Below the pieces are notes generated by a model. The model did no database searches. It saw nothing but the letters and a program-made list of their open reading frames with translations, and had not been told where the DNA came from. Of a stretch of DNA of 64,000 bases, positions 26,467 through 34,126 are shown piece by piece. The number at the start of each line of letters is the position of its first letter. The stretch's first letter is position 1. The stretch lies in contig NZ_SUPW01000002.1 of the NCBI RefSeq assembly GCF_013337285.1, positions 1-64,000 on the forward strand. The letters are read 5' to 3'. The position numbers and the translations under genes were made by a program. The DNA comes from Agrobacterium tumefaciens. Its GTDB lineage: Bacteria; Pseudomonadota; Alphaproteobacteria; Rhizobiales; Rhizobiaceae.

Positions 26467-28325
26467 TGGCGGGCTCCTGCGGTATTGTCGATTGCCGGTT
26501 TTGCAAGCGCCTGCTGCGTTTGCGCCGCCGCATCGATGAGTGAACGGGCCGAAATCTCGCCCACCATGCGGATGGAGGGGAGTTCGGCTCCTTTTCTGTC
26601 GAAGAACAGCATGGTCGGCGGGCCGATGACATTGCTGTCTTTCATCAATTGCTGTTTGTCTGGCGTCATGTCCGAAAGATCGACGGAGACGAGGTTCGTA
26701 TCCTTAAGGCTTTCCGCGACCTGTGGATCATTCAGAACGGAGCGCTCGATAACGCGGCAGGAAACGCACCAGTCCGCAGTGAAGTAGACGAGGCTGGGCT
26801 TTCCTGCCTGAGCGACCGCGGCTTTCAGTTCCCCATTGGAATTCACCGTTGCAAAACTCGCCTTTGTCAGGCCGGGCATGGAGCGGCTGGCGATCGGGCC
26901 GCCGGAGAATTGCAGCGGCTGGAGCATGCTGGTGCTGCCGCTTGCCGCGCCGAAAGCGAGAAACGCGCCATAGAGCATGGAAAGAAGGCTGGCCGATTTC
27001 ATCAGACGGCGGCCAATGCCGGCCTGTTGCGGCAGTGTGTCGAAAGCACCGAAGAAAACACCGATGGTAACGAGCAGCGCTGCGGAAAGCGCGAGCGTTA
27101 CAGGCGGAGGAATGAGCCGGTCGAGATACCAGATCGCGGTGGCAAGGAAGATGAAGCCGAACAGCCAGCGTATCTGCGCCATCCATGCGCCGGCCCGCGG
27201 CAGCAATGCCGCGCCGGAGGTGCCGATGAGGATGAGCGGAATGCCCTTGCCGATGCCGAGCGCAAAGAGCGCCGCTGCGCCGAGCAGCAGGTTTCCGGTC
27301 TTGGCGATATAGAGAAGTGCGCCTGCAAGCGGCGCTGTCACGCAGGGGCCGATCAGCAGCGCGGAGCTGAAACCGAGAATGGCGGTCGAGCCGAACGATC
27401 CGCCGAGCGAACGCTGCGATCGCGCCAACCGGTCGCGAAGGCCCGCCGGAAGCTGGACCTCGACCATGCCGAAACTGGCGATCGCCAGAATGATAAAGAC
27501 GGCGGCGGTGATGAGAATGGCCGGTGGCGACTGTAGGGCGATCTGGAAGCTCTGGCCAAGCCATGCGGCCAGTATGCCGAACAGGCTGAAGGCGGCGGCA
27601 AGCGCGGCGACATAGGTTGAGGAAAGGAGAAAGCTGCGACCGGGCGACAATGAAGCGCCCTGCCGGCCGAGCGTGGCCGCGAGGATCGGGTACATGGGAA
27701 ACACGCAGGGCGTGAATGCGAGGAGCACGCCAAGACCCATGAAGGAGGCGAGAAGCAGCGCCGTGCCGCCCCGGGCGAGAAAACCTTCCACCATACCCGG
27801 CTCGGTCGGGGGTGCCGGTACAGGTACTGACTGCTCCGCCTTTTCCAGCTCTTCGGACGGTGCTATCAGGGCGAAGGACTGAAATGCGGGCGGTTCCTGC
27901 GGCCTTATGCCGAACGACGCCTCCGCTTCGATCCGCAACCCATCGATGGCGACCGTTCTGAACGGATAGCAGATGCCGCCATCCTGGCACCCCTGAAATG
28001 TCAGTTTCATGGTCTGCGGCGCGTCGGCGAGCGTGGCGGCGGTTTGCCCGAAATAGACTTCGGTGTTGCCGAAGCCGGGATCATCCTTCATCTCGCCGGC
28101 CGGCGTCCTGAGATCGAGCTTCGTTCCGTCCTCAGTGGTGGCCTGCAGGCTCTCCCGATAAAGATAATATCCTTCGGCGACTTGCCAGCGGAACGTTGCC
28201 GTCGTTCCCGTGCGGTCTATCGAAAGTTTGAACGCATCCGCCATGTCCATCGGCGGGCCGAGCGCGAGCGCCTGTCCGCAAATGGATAGCAGAACGAGGA
28301 GCACGAACGAAAAATTGAAACGCAT
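26463..28325 (-). CDS. dsbD: Thiol:disulfide interchange protein DsbD
   Basis: 620 residues with the full DsbD layout. A signal peptide and N-terminal periplasmic domain carry the Cys pair in CQDGGICYPF. Eight or so transmembrane helices carry the two membrane cysteines in FTPCVFPMYP and IGPCVTAPL. A C-terminal periplasmic thioredoxin domain has the motif CVSC (FTADWCVSCRVIE). It brings electrons from cytoplasmic thioredoxin to periplasmic DsbA-like reductases. AAGGAAAGAGA precedes the ATG. The gene is divergent from a two-component regulator, and the gap holds a CTTAAG-N5-CTTAAG box, so it is likely under that control. Confidence 0.93.
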   Translation of the reverse strand: MRFNFSFVLLVLLSICGQALALGPPMDMADAFKLSIDRTGTTATFRWQVAEGYYLYRESLQATTEDGTKLDLRTPAGEMKDDPGFGNTEVYFGQTAATLADAPQTMKLTFQGCQDGGICYPFRTVAIDGLRIEAEASFGIRPQEPPAFQSFALIAPSEELEKAEQSVPVPAPPTEPGMVEGFLARGGTALLLASFMGLGVLLAFTPCVFPMYPILAATLGRQGASLSPGRSFLLSSTYVAALAAAFSLFGILAAWLGQSFQIALQSPPAILITAAVFIILAIASFGMVEVQLPAGLRDRLARSQRSLGGSFGSTAILGFSSALLIGPCVTAPLAGALLYIAKTGNLLLGAAALFALGIGKGIPLILIGTSGAALLPRAGAWMAQIRWLFGFIFLATAIWYLDRLIPPPVTLALSAALLVTIGVFFGAFDTLPQQAGIGRRLMKSASLLSMLYGAFLAFGAASGSTSMLQPLQFSGGPIASRSMPGLTKASFATVNSNGELKAAVAQAGKPSLVYFTADWCVSCRVIERSVLNDPQVAESLKDTNLVSVDLSDMTPDKQQLMKDSNVIGPPTMLFFDRKGAELPSIRMVGEISARSLIDAAAQTQQALAKPAIDNTAGARQ

Positions 28326-28389
28326 TCTCTTTCCTTATGGGGTAGGCCTTGTGGGATAAGCCATGGATGGCGCAGGCTTCCGGCTGGAA

Positions 28390-28408
28390 GCTTAAGCCAG
28401 CCTTAAGG
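28390..28408 (+). promoter_or_regulatory. CTTAAG-N5-CTTAAG box between dsbD and the response regulator
   Basis: GCTTAAG-CCAGC-CTTAAGG lies in the 142-nt divergent gap, 60 nt before the regulator start and 65 nt from dsbD. It is near-identical to the box before the L,D-transpeptidase gene. It implies autoregulation and joint control of all three transcription units. Confidence 0.6.
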
Positions 28409-28467
28409 TTCGTTTTTCAGGTTCCCGCGCATCAAAATACCCGTGTGCCGGAATGATGGAGTGCTCA

Positions 28468-29130
28468 ATGCGTTTGTTGGTGGTCGAGGACGATGATGTC
28501 CTGCTTGATGGTCTGCGGGTCGGGCTGCAGCTTGCCGGCTTCACCGTCGATGCTGTCATGACCCTTGCCGACGCAAAAATCGCCCTCGAGAATTGCCGTT
28601 TCGACGCCGTTGTCCTCGATGTGATGTTGCCTGACGGGTCAGGCCTCGATCTTCTGCGCCACACCCGCAATGAGCGCAACCGGGTGCCGATCCTCCTGCT
28701 CACCGCCAAGGATGCGACCACGGACAAGATTTGCGGCCTCGATGCCGGCGCGGATGATTATCTGGGCAAGCCTTTCGATCTTGATGAGGTTGCCGCCCGG
28801 TTGCGGGCGATCATCCGCCGTGGCGAGGGGCGTTCAGAGGGCACGCTGTCGGCGCTGGGCGTGACGCTCGATCCGGCGAAGATGGTGGCGAAGAAGGATG
28901 ATAGTGTCATTGCGCTGTCGCGCCGTGAATTTGCGATCATCCACGCCCTCATGCAGAATCCCGGCATGATTTTTTCAAAGCCGGTTCTGGAAGAAAAGCT
29001 CTATGGCTGGCAGGAGGATGTGGAAAGCAACACCATTGAGGTCCACATCCACAAGCTCCGCTCCAAACTGGGCGCCGGTTTCATCGAGACGGTGCGCGGC
29101 GTCGGTTACCGCGTCGGGAGGGCTGCGTGA
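28468..29130 (+). CDS. OmpR-family response regulator (QseB/PmrA-like)
   Basis: 220 residues from the ATG at 28468; an ATG 15 nt upstream has no ribosome site at the right distance. The receiver domain has the acidic pair in LLVVEDDD, the phosphorylated Asp in VVLDVMLPDGSGL and Lys in LGKPF. The C-terminal winged helix ends with NTIEVHIHKLRSKLGAGFIETVRGVGYR. The start of the partner kinase overlaps its stop codon. CTTAAG boxes at its own promoter and before the L,D-transpeptidase match the PmrA/QseB half-site pattern, so it probably controls envelope and periplasmic redox genes. Confidence 0.93.
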   Translation: MRLLVVEDDDVLLDGLRVGLQLAGFTVDAVMTLADAKIALENCRFDAVVLDVMLPDGSGLDLLRHTRNERNRVPILLLTAKDATTDKICGLDAGADDYLGKPFDLDEVAARLRAIIRRGEGRSEGTLSALGVTLDPAKMVAKKDDSVIALSRREFAIIHALMQNPGMIFSKPVLEEKLYGWQEDVESNTIEVHIHKLRSKLGAGFIETVRGVGYRVGRAA

Positions 29131-30488
29131 TGTCGATCCGGGCAAGATTGTTTACCGTGCTTCTGCTGATGACGGGTCTCGTCTGGCTGTCGGCCTGCGT
29201 GTGGATTTATACCAGCACCAAGGCGCGGCTGGAGCATGTTCTCGATGCGCGGCTGGTGGAATCGGCAAGAATGGTTGGATCCCTCGTCGGCGACCGCCCG
29301 GTCGATATCCGCCTGATAGACGGCCATTCACCGACGCATGATGAGGACGCAGACGCTGATGCGGCGGCGATACCCTCCTACGAACGCCAGCTTGCCTGCC
29401 AGATCTGGTCCGTCAGCGGCCGTCTGCTCAGCAAGTCTGACAGCGCCCCGGATGCTTCCCTTTCGGATCATGCCTCGGGCTTCCAGAATACGGTCATCAA
29501 CGGCATCGAATGGCGTGTTTATGCGGTCGTGAAGCCCGATCTCGGTGTCCGGGTTCTGGTGGGTGACAGTGTCGAGGTTCGCGACCGGCTGGTTGACGAT
29601 GTCATCAAGGGGCTTCTTTATCCGGCGCTTTTCATCATGCCGCTGATGGCTGGCCTTATCTGGCTATGTGTTTCCAGGGGGCTTGCGCCCCTGCAAAAGC
29701 TCGCAAACGGCATGAAAGCGCGCGACGCGACTGAACTCCATGGTTTTGCCGACAAGGGAACGCCATCGGAGCTTCGGCCGATGATCCATGCGCTGAACAG
29801 CCTTCTGGCGCGTGTTCAGGCGACGCGGGAGAGGGAACGCGAGTTCACGACCTATGCCGCACATGAATTGAAAACACCGCTTGCCGGCCTGAAGACGCAG
29901 GCGCAGGTGGCCATGCGTTCCACCGATCCCGAGGTGCAGCAACAGGCGCTGCGGCGCATCGAGCAAAGCGTCGACCGGACAAGCCGGATGGCAAAACAGC
30001 TTATCGACCTAGCTGCCGTTGACGCCACCGAAGCGCAGGCGGTGAAAGCCGGCGTCGACATTCCCCATCTCATCCTTGATGTCATACAGGAGTTGGAGCC
30101 GCTCAGGCGTGCACGCGAGGTCGAAATTACCTGCCGGCTGTCGGAAGAGGCGGATACGATCCTCATCGAGGCGGATCGGTCCCTGCTTCGTCTTGCGATC
30201 CGTAACGTGATGGAAAATGCCGTGCAGCACTCGCCGAGGGGATCAACAGTCGAATGCCGGGCGGAAATGGCAAACGGCAAGATCAACGTCGTGGTTATCG
30301 ACGAAGGGGCGGGGATCGCGGTGGAGGAACAGGAACGGGTGCTGCAGCGCTTCTATCGTTCGCCGCGATCGGAACCGGGTGGAAGCGGCCTCGGGCTTGC
30401 CATCGTCAAGATGGCCATCGACCGGCTGGGCGGGCGATTGCGATTTTCGCAATTCGGTCAGCGGTTCGCGGTATCGCTTGAGTTATGA
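29130..30488 (+). CDS. Sensor histidine kinase, partner of the upstream regulator
   Basis: 452 residues. Two transmembrane helices (about residues 8-28 and 165-185) enclose a periplasmic sensor of about 135 residues. A HAMP-like linker is followed by the phospho-acceptor in YAAHELKTPLAGLKTQ and the N, G1 and G2 boxes (NVMENAVQHSP, DEGAGI, GSGLGLAIVK). The ATG overlaps the regulator stop (TGATG), giving translational coupling. The signal is unknown; neighbouring Dsb and peptidoglycan genes suggest envelope thiol, copper or cationic-peptide stress. Confidence 0.92.
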   Translation: MSIRARLFTVLLLMTGLVWLSACVWIYTSTKARLEHVLDARLVESARMVGSLVGDRPVDIRLIDGHSPTHDEDADADAAAIPSYERQLACQIWSVSGRLLSKSDSAPDASLSDHASGFQNTVINGIEWRVYAVVKPDLGVRVLVGDSVEVRDRLVDDVIKGLLYPALFIMPLMAGLIWLCVSRGLAPLQKLANGMKARDATELHGFADKGTPSELRPMIHALNSLLARVQATREREREFTTYAAHELKTPLAGLKTQAQVAMRSTDPEVQQQALRRIEQSVDRTSRMAKQLIDLAAVDATEAQAVKAGVDIPHLILDVIQELEPLRRAREVEITCRLSEEADTILIEADRSLLRLAIRNVMENAVQHSPRGSTVECRAEMANGKINVVVIDEGAGIAVEEQERVLQRFYRSPRSEPGGSGLGLAIVKMAIDRLGGRLRFSQFGQRFAVSLEL

Positions 30489-30508
30489 GGGAGGCCGCAA
30501 CAGGGCGG

Positions 30509-30535
30509 CTCTCTCTCTCTCTCTCTCTCTCTCTC
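30509..30535. repeat. CT dinucleotide microsatellite
   Basis: Thirteen uninterrupted CT units (27 nt) fill most of the 45-nt gap between the convergent kinase and flavoprotein genes. The run just touches the flavoprotein stop codon, so slippage would change neither protein. Long simple repeats are rare in this genome type. Confidence 0.9.
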
Positions 30536-32570
30536 AGAGGTCCTTTGCGAGGCGCAGCGCATCGTAGATTGCCGCATGGGTGTTGCGCGCTGCGACCGCA
30601 TCGCCGATCCGGAACAGCCGGTAGGTGCCGGTCGGATTGCGCTCGACGGTCTGTGCCGCGCCCGCAATCAGCGCGTCATAGGATATTTCGCCAAGGTTCT
30701 TCGAGCCGGGCTTGAGCTCGAAATAAAGCTCGTCCAGCGGGATTGTGCCGTGATTGACGACGATCTGGTCGACGACGCGCTGTTTCGAAACGCCGCCATA
30801 ATCGCTGCCAACATGGGCGATGATCTGATTGCCGCTTCTTTCCGCCGCCTCCAGCCGGTAGGTGACGGTGAATGTCGTGTCGTGTTTTTGCAGCGAACGC
30901 ATATAGGGCACGAGATTCATGGCCATGACTTCCGGGGCGAAAGAGCGATCCGGCGTCATGATCTCGACCTTGCCGCCCGCCTTGGCGATGAATTCGGCGG
31001 CCTGAAGCCCGGTGTGGTCGCCCGCATCATCATAGACGAGAACATTGGCGCCCGGCTTGACGTCGCCGGAAATGATATCCCATGCGGAGACGACCAACTC
31101 GTTGCCCTTCGAAAGCACCTCGGTATGGGGCAGTCCACCAGTAGCGATAATCACCACGTCGGGTTTTTCGGCGACAACCGTATCCGCCTCCGCCCAGCTG
31201 TTGAAATGGAAGATGACGCCGAGCTTCTCGCACTGGCTCATGCGCCAGTCGACGATGCCGATCATTTCGCGGCGGCGTTCGCTCTGTGCGGTCAGGCGGA
31301 TCTGGCCGCCGGGGTCGCTGGCGGCCTCGAAGACCACGACCGCATGGCCACGTTCCGCACATACCCTTGCGGCTTCAAGGCCTGCCGGGCCAGCGCCAAC
31401 GATCACCACCTTCAGGCTTTTCTCGGCCCTTGTGATTTCATGCGGCATGGTTTCCTCACGGCCGGTTGCCGCATTGTGAATGCAGAAGGCGAGGCCGCCT
31501 TGATAAATACGATCAAGACAGTAATTGGCGCCGACGCAGGGGCGGATGTCCTCCTCCCGCTTTTCCATGATCTTGCGGACGATATGCGGATCGGTCATGT
31601 GGGCGCGGGTCATGCCGACCATGTCGACCTTGCCGGCGGCAATCGCATGCCGGGCGGTGGCGACATCCTGAATTTTGGCGGCATGGAAAATGGGGAAGCT
31701 GGTCGCCGCGCGGATTTCGCCTGCGAAATCAAGATGCGGCGCGCTGGCCATACCCTGAATGGGGATGACGTCGGTCAGGCCGGGATCGGTGTCGATATGC
31801 CCCCTGATGACGTTGAGATAGTCGATCAGGCCGCTCTCCTTCAGCCGTCTGGAGATTTCGATGCCTTCCGCCTTGCCGGTGCCGTTCTCGAGACATTCAT
31901 CGGCGGTGTAACGAACCCCGAGGATGAAATCGTCGCCGACGCGTTGGCGTATCGCCCTGAAGACGTCGAGACAGAAACGCATGCGGTTTTCAAGCGAGCC
32001 GCCATAGGGGCCGTCAAGTTCGTTGGTCAGGGGTGAGACGAACTGGTCGATGAGGTGGCCATAGGCTTCCAGTTCCACCCCGTCCATGCCGCCCGCCTTC
32101 ATCCGTTCGGCAGCATCGGCGAAATCCTTGATGATGCGCTCGATATCCCAGTCCTCGATCTTTTTCGGAAAGGCGCGGTGCGCCGCTTCCCGTTGGTGCG
32201 ATGGTGCGAGTACCGGCAGCCAGTCGCCCTTGTCCCAGCGGGTGCGGCGGCCAAGATGCGTCAGCTGGATCATGATCGCCGAACCCGCCTCATGCACGGC
32301 GTCGGTCATTTCCCGGATCCACGGAACGATTTCATCCTTGTAGGCCAAGAGATTGTTGAAGACGGGCGGGCTGTCTTTCGACACGGCGGCTGAACCCGCC
32401 GTCATCGTCAGCGCCACGCCGCCCTTCGCCCGCTCGACGGTATAGGCGCGGTAGCGCCCTTTCGGCATGCCGTCTTCGGGGTAGGCGGGTTCGTGAGAGG
32501 TGACGATGATGCGGTTGCGCAGCGTCAGATGCTTGAGCTGATAGGGCTGAAGAAGGGGATCGTTCGACAT
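30534..32570 (-). CDS. NADH:flavin oxidoreductase / N-methyl-amine dehydrogenase-like flavoprotein
   Basis: 678 residues from the ATG at 32570. An Old-Yellow-Enzyme TIM barrel (about 1-370) binds FMN, and C-terminal Rossmann domains (VVIVGAGPAGLEAARVCAERGH near 390) bind FAD/NAD, as in trimethylamine dehydrogenase and 2,4-dienoyl-CoA reductase. The iron-sulfur region reads CVGANYC then C363, giving C345, C351 and C363, with Ala at 348 where trimethylamine dehydrogenase has Cys. No cysteine occurs at the position for covalent FMN. Rhizobial relatives demethylate N-methylproline or stachydrine-type compounds. Divergent TetR gene and operator indicate substrate induction. Confidence 0.85.
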   Translation of the reverse strand: MSNDPLLQPYQLKHLTLRNRIIVTSHEPAYPEDGMPKGRYRAYTVERAKGGVALTMTAGSAAVSKDSPPVFNNLLAYKDEIVPWIREMTDAVHEAGSAIMIQLTHLGRRTRWDKGDWLPVLAPSHQREAAHRAFPKKIEDWDIERIIKDFADAAERMKAGGMDGVELEAYGHLIDQFVSPLTNELDGPYGGSLENRMRFCLDVFRAIRQRVGDDFILGVRYTADECLENGTGKAEGIEISRRLKESGLIDYLNVIRGHIDTDPGLTDVIPIQGMASAPHLDFAGEIRAATSFPIFHAAKIQDVATARHAIAAGKVDMVGMTRAHMTDPHIVRKIMEKREEDIRPCVGANYCLDRIYQGGLAFCIHNAATGREETMPHEITRAEKSLKVVIVGAGPAGLEAARVCAERGHAVVVFEAASDPGGQIRLTAQSERRREMIGIVDWRMSQCEKLGVIFHFNSWAEADTVVAEKPDVVIIATGGLPHTEVLSKGNELVVSAWDIISGDVKPGANVLVYDDAGDHTGLQAAEFIAKAGGKVEIMTPDRSFAPEVMAMNLVPYMRSLQKHDTTFTVTYRLEAAERSGNQIIAHVGSDYGGVSKQRVVDQIVVNHGTIPLDELYFELKPGSKNLGEISYDALIAGAAQTVERNPTGTYRLFRIGDAVAARNTHAAIYDALRLAKDL

Positions 32571-32637
32571 GTGCCTGCTCCCAGAACGGTTGTGCGACAA
32601 GGCTAAGAGAAAATGTACATATGTGTCAATTAAGAAA

Positions 32638-32668
32638 ACACTGGTGTTTACGAGATAAACAAGAGTGT
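32638..32668 (+). promoter_or_regulatory. 31-bp operator between the flavoprotein and TetR genes
   Basis: ACACT-N2-TGTTTA-CGAGA-TAAACA-N2-AGTGT is an inverted repeat with 11 of 13 arm positions paired. It sits in the 143-nt divergent gap and is the obvious TetR-binding candidate. A second short palindrome (ACATATGT) lies at about 32617. Confidence 0.6.
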
Positions 32669-32713
32669 ACGCTTTGCCTTGTCGCGCAGGGACTGATTTG
32701 CTACGCAATTGTC

Positions 32714-33352
32714 ATGGAAGCGACATTGAACGAAACCGGTTGGCGTGGATCGCAGGAGGGTTGGCTTGAGGCCGCCTACGAGGCGCTGCTGGAATCCGGG
32801 GTGGATTCCGTCAAGATCCTGCCTTTGGCGAAAAAACTCAATCTCTCGCGCACCAGCTTCTACTGGTTCTTCAAGGACCGGGAGGAATTGCTGGCGGCGC
32901 TGTTGTCCCGCTGGCGCGAGAAGAACACGGGAAGCATCCTCAGGCAATCGGAGGCCTATGCGGAAACCCTGGCCGAGGCGATGCTGAATGTGTTCGATTG
33001 CTGGCTGGATTCCTCGCTTTTCGACAGCAAATTCGAATTTGCGGTGCGCAGCTGGGCGTTGCAGTCCGATGATATTCTTGCCGAGCTTCGCAAAGCCGAC
33101 CAGATGAGAATGGAGGCGCTTTCGCGTATGTTCATGCGTTTCGGCCACCCTGAAAATAAGGCAGACGTGCGTGCCCGCACCACTTATCTCGTGCAGATCG
33201 GGTACATTTCCATGCAGGTCGAGGAAGATGTGGCAGTGCGGATGAAAAGGATTGCGGATTATATCGCTATCTATACCGACGAAGTGCCGCAGCAGCGCGA
33301 GCTTGACCGATTTTATGCAAGACACGGGTACAAGCCGGGGCCGGACACATAA
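32714..33352 (+). CDS. TetR-family transcriptional regulator
   Basis: 212 residues from the ATG at 32714 (no strong ribosome site; an earlier in-frame start adds 31 unlikely residues). The N-terminal helix-turn-helix is LEAAYEALLESGVDSVKILPLAKKLNLSRTSFYWFFKDREEL (in parts). The C-terminal ligand domain is all-helical. It is divergent from the flavoprotein gene and shares a 31-bp palindromic operator with it, so it likely represses that gene until the substrate appears. Confidence 0.9.
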   Translation: MEATLNETGWRGSQEGWLEAAYEALLESGVDSVKILPLAKKLNLSRTSFYWFFKDREELLAALLSRWREKNTGSILRQSEAYAETLAEAMLNVFDCWLDSSLFDSKFEFAVRSWALQSDDILAELRKADQMRMEALSRMFMRFGHPENKADVRARTTYLVQIGYISMQVEEDVAVRMKRIADYIAIYTDEVPQQRELDRFYARHGYKPGPDT

Positions 33353-33451
33353 CGCCCGAACACATGAGCGATGCCCGCCCGCCTGCAATGTAGTTGCAAC
33401 ATTCACCGACGAGTGGTGATGCTGGCAAGGGTTCACCTTTGGGGAAAGTCA

Positions 33452-34126
33452 TTGCGAATCTTGCTTCTTGAGGACGAACCCGAAATGGCGCGCGCGCTGC
33501 TTGAGGCCCTGCGCCGGCGCGATGTGCTCGCGGACCACGTCAGCACCATCAGCGATGCCGACGCCCTTGCGCGTGATGGCTCTTACGATGTGCTGGTTCT
33601 GGATCGCCGCCTTCCCGATGGCGAGGGGCTGAACCTCGTATCGTCGCTTCGCCGGAGCAAACATACCGTACCGATCCTTGTCCTGACGGCGCTTGGAAGC
33701 GTCGATCACCGGGTCGACGGGCTGGATGCGGGGGCGGATGATTATCTTGCCAAGCCTTTCGCAATCGAGGAATTGCTCGCCCGCCTCAGGGCTCTTCACA
33801 GACGCGGCCCTTCGATCTCCGATAAATATACAAGTTTCGGAAATCTGAGCATTGATCCGAGAAGCAATGAAATCAGCGTTGCCGGCTCCATCATCGAGTT
33901 TCGGCGTCGGGAATATCTGGCGCTCGAAGCTCTGATGCGTCGTCCGAACCGCATCGTGACGCGGTCCAGCCTGATCGAGGCGGTTTATACGCTCGACGAT
34001 GAGATCGAGTCCAATGCGCTCGATGCGCATATCTCGCGCATTAGGAAGAAGCTGGCGCAGGCCGAAGCGACGGTGGAGATAAGAGCCGTGCGCAATATCG
34101 GTTATCTCATCCGGGCAAAGACATGA
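33452..34126 (+). CDS. OmpR-family response regulator
   Basis: 224 residues if the TTG at 33452 is the start. This has GGGGAAAG just upstream and gives the standard N-terminus RILLLEDEPEMARALLEAL; an ATG at 33419 would add 11 residues. Phospho-Asp is in VLVLDRRLPDGEGL and Lys in LAKPF. The winged helix ends in NALDAHISRIRKKL and AVRNIGYLIR. It overlaps the following kinase start by 4 nt. The type resembles TctD/PmrA-like regulators of uptake genes. The target may be the outer-membrane protein downstream, but this is unproven. Confidence 0.9.
   Translation: MRILLLEDEPEMARALLEALRRRDVLADHVSTISDADALARDGSYDVLVLDRRLPDGEGLNLVSSLRRSKHTVPILVLTALGSVDHRVDGLDAGADDYLAKPFAIEELLARLRALHRRGPSISDKYTSFGNLSIDPRSNEISVAGSIIEFRRREYLALEALMRRPNRIVTRSSLIEAVYTLDDEIESNALDAHISRIRKKLAQAEATVEIRAVRNIGYLIRAKT

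Noticed and set aside
26728..27990. 420-codon frame inside dsbD, same strand, other phase
   Set aside because: Arg/Ala/His-rich translation with no motif, while dsbD shows all its conserved cysteines in its own frame.
33384..33398. TGCAA-N5-TTGCA palindrome before the second response regulator
   Set aside because: Half-sites resemble the GraR motif but are inverted and spaced differently; nothing links this gene to the gra cluster.
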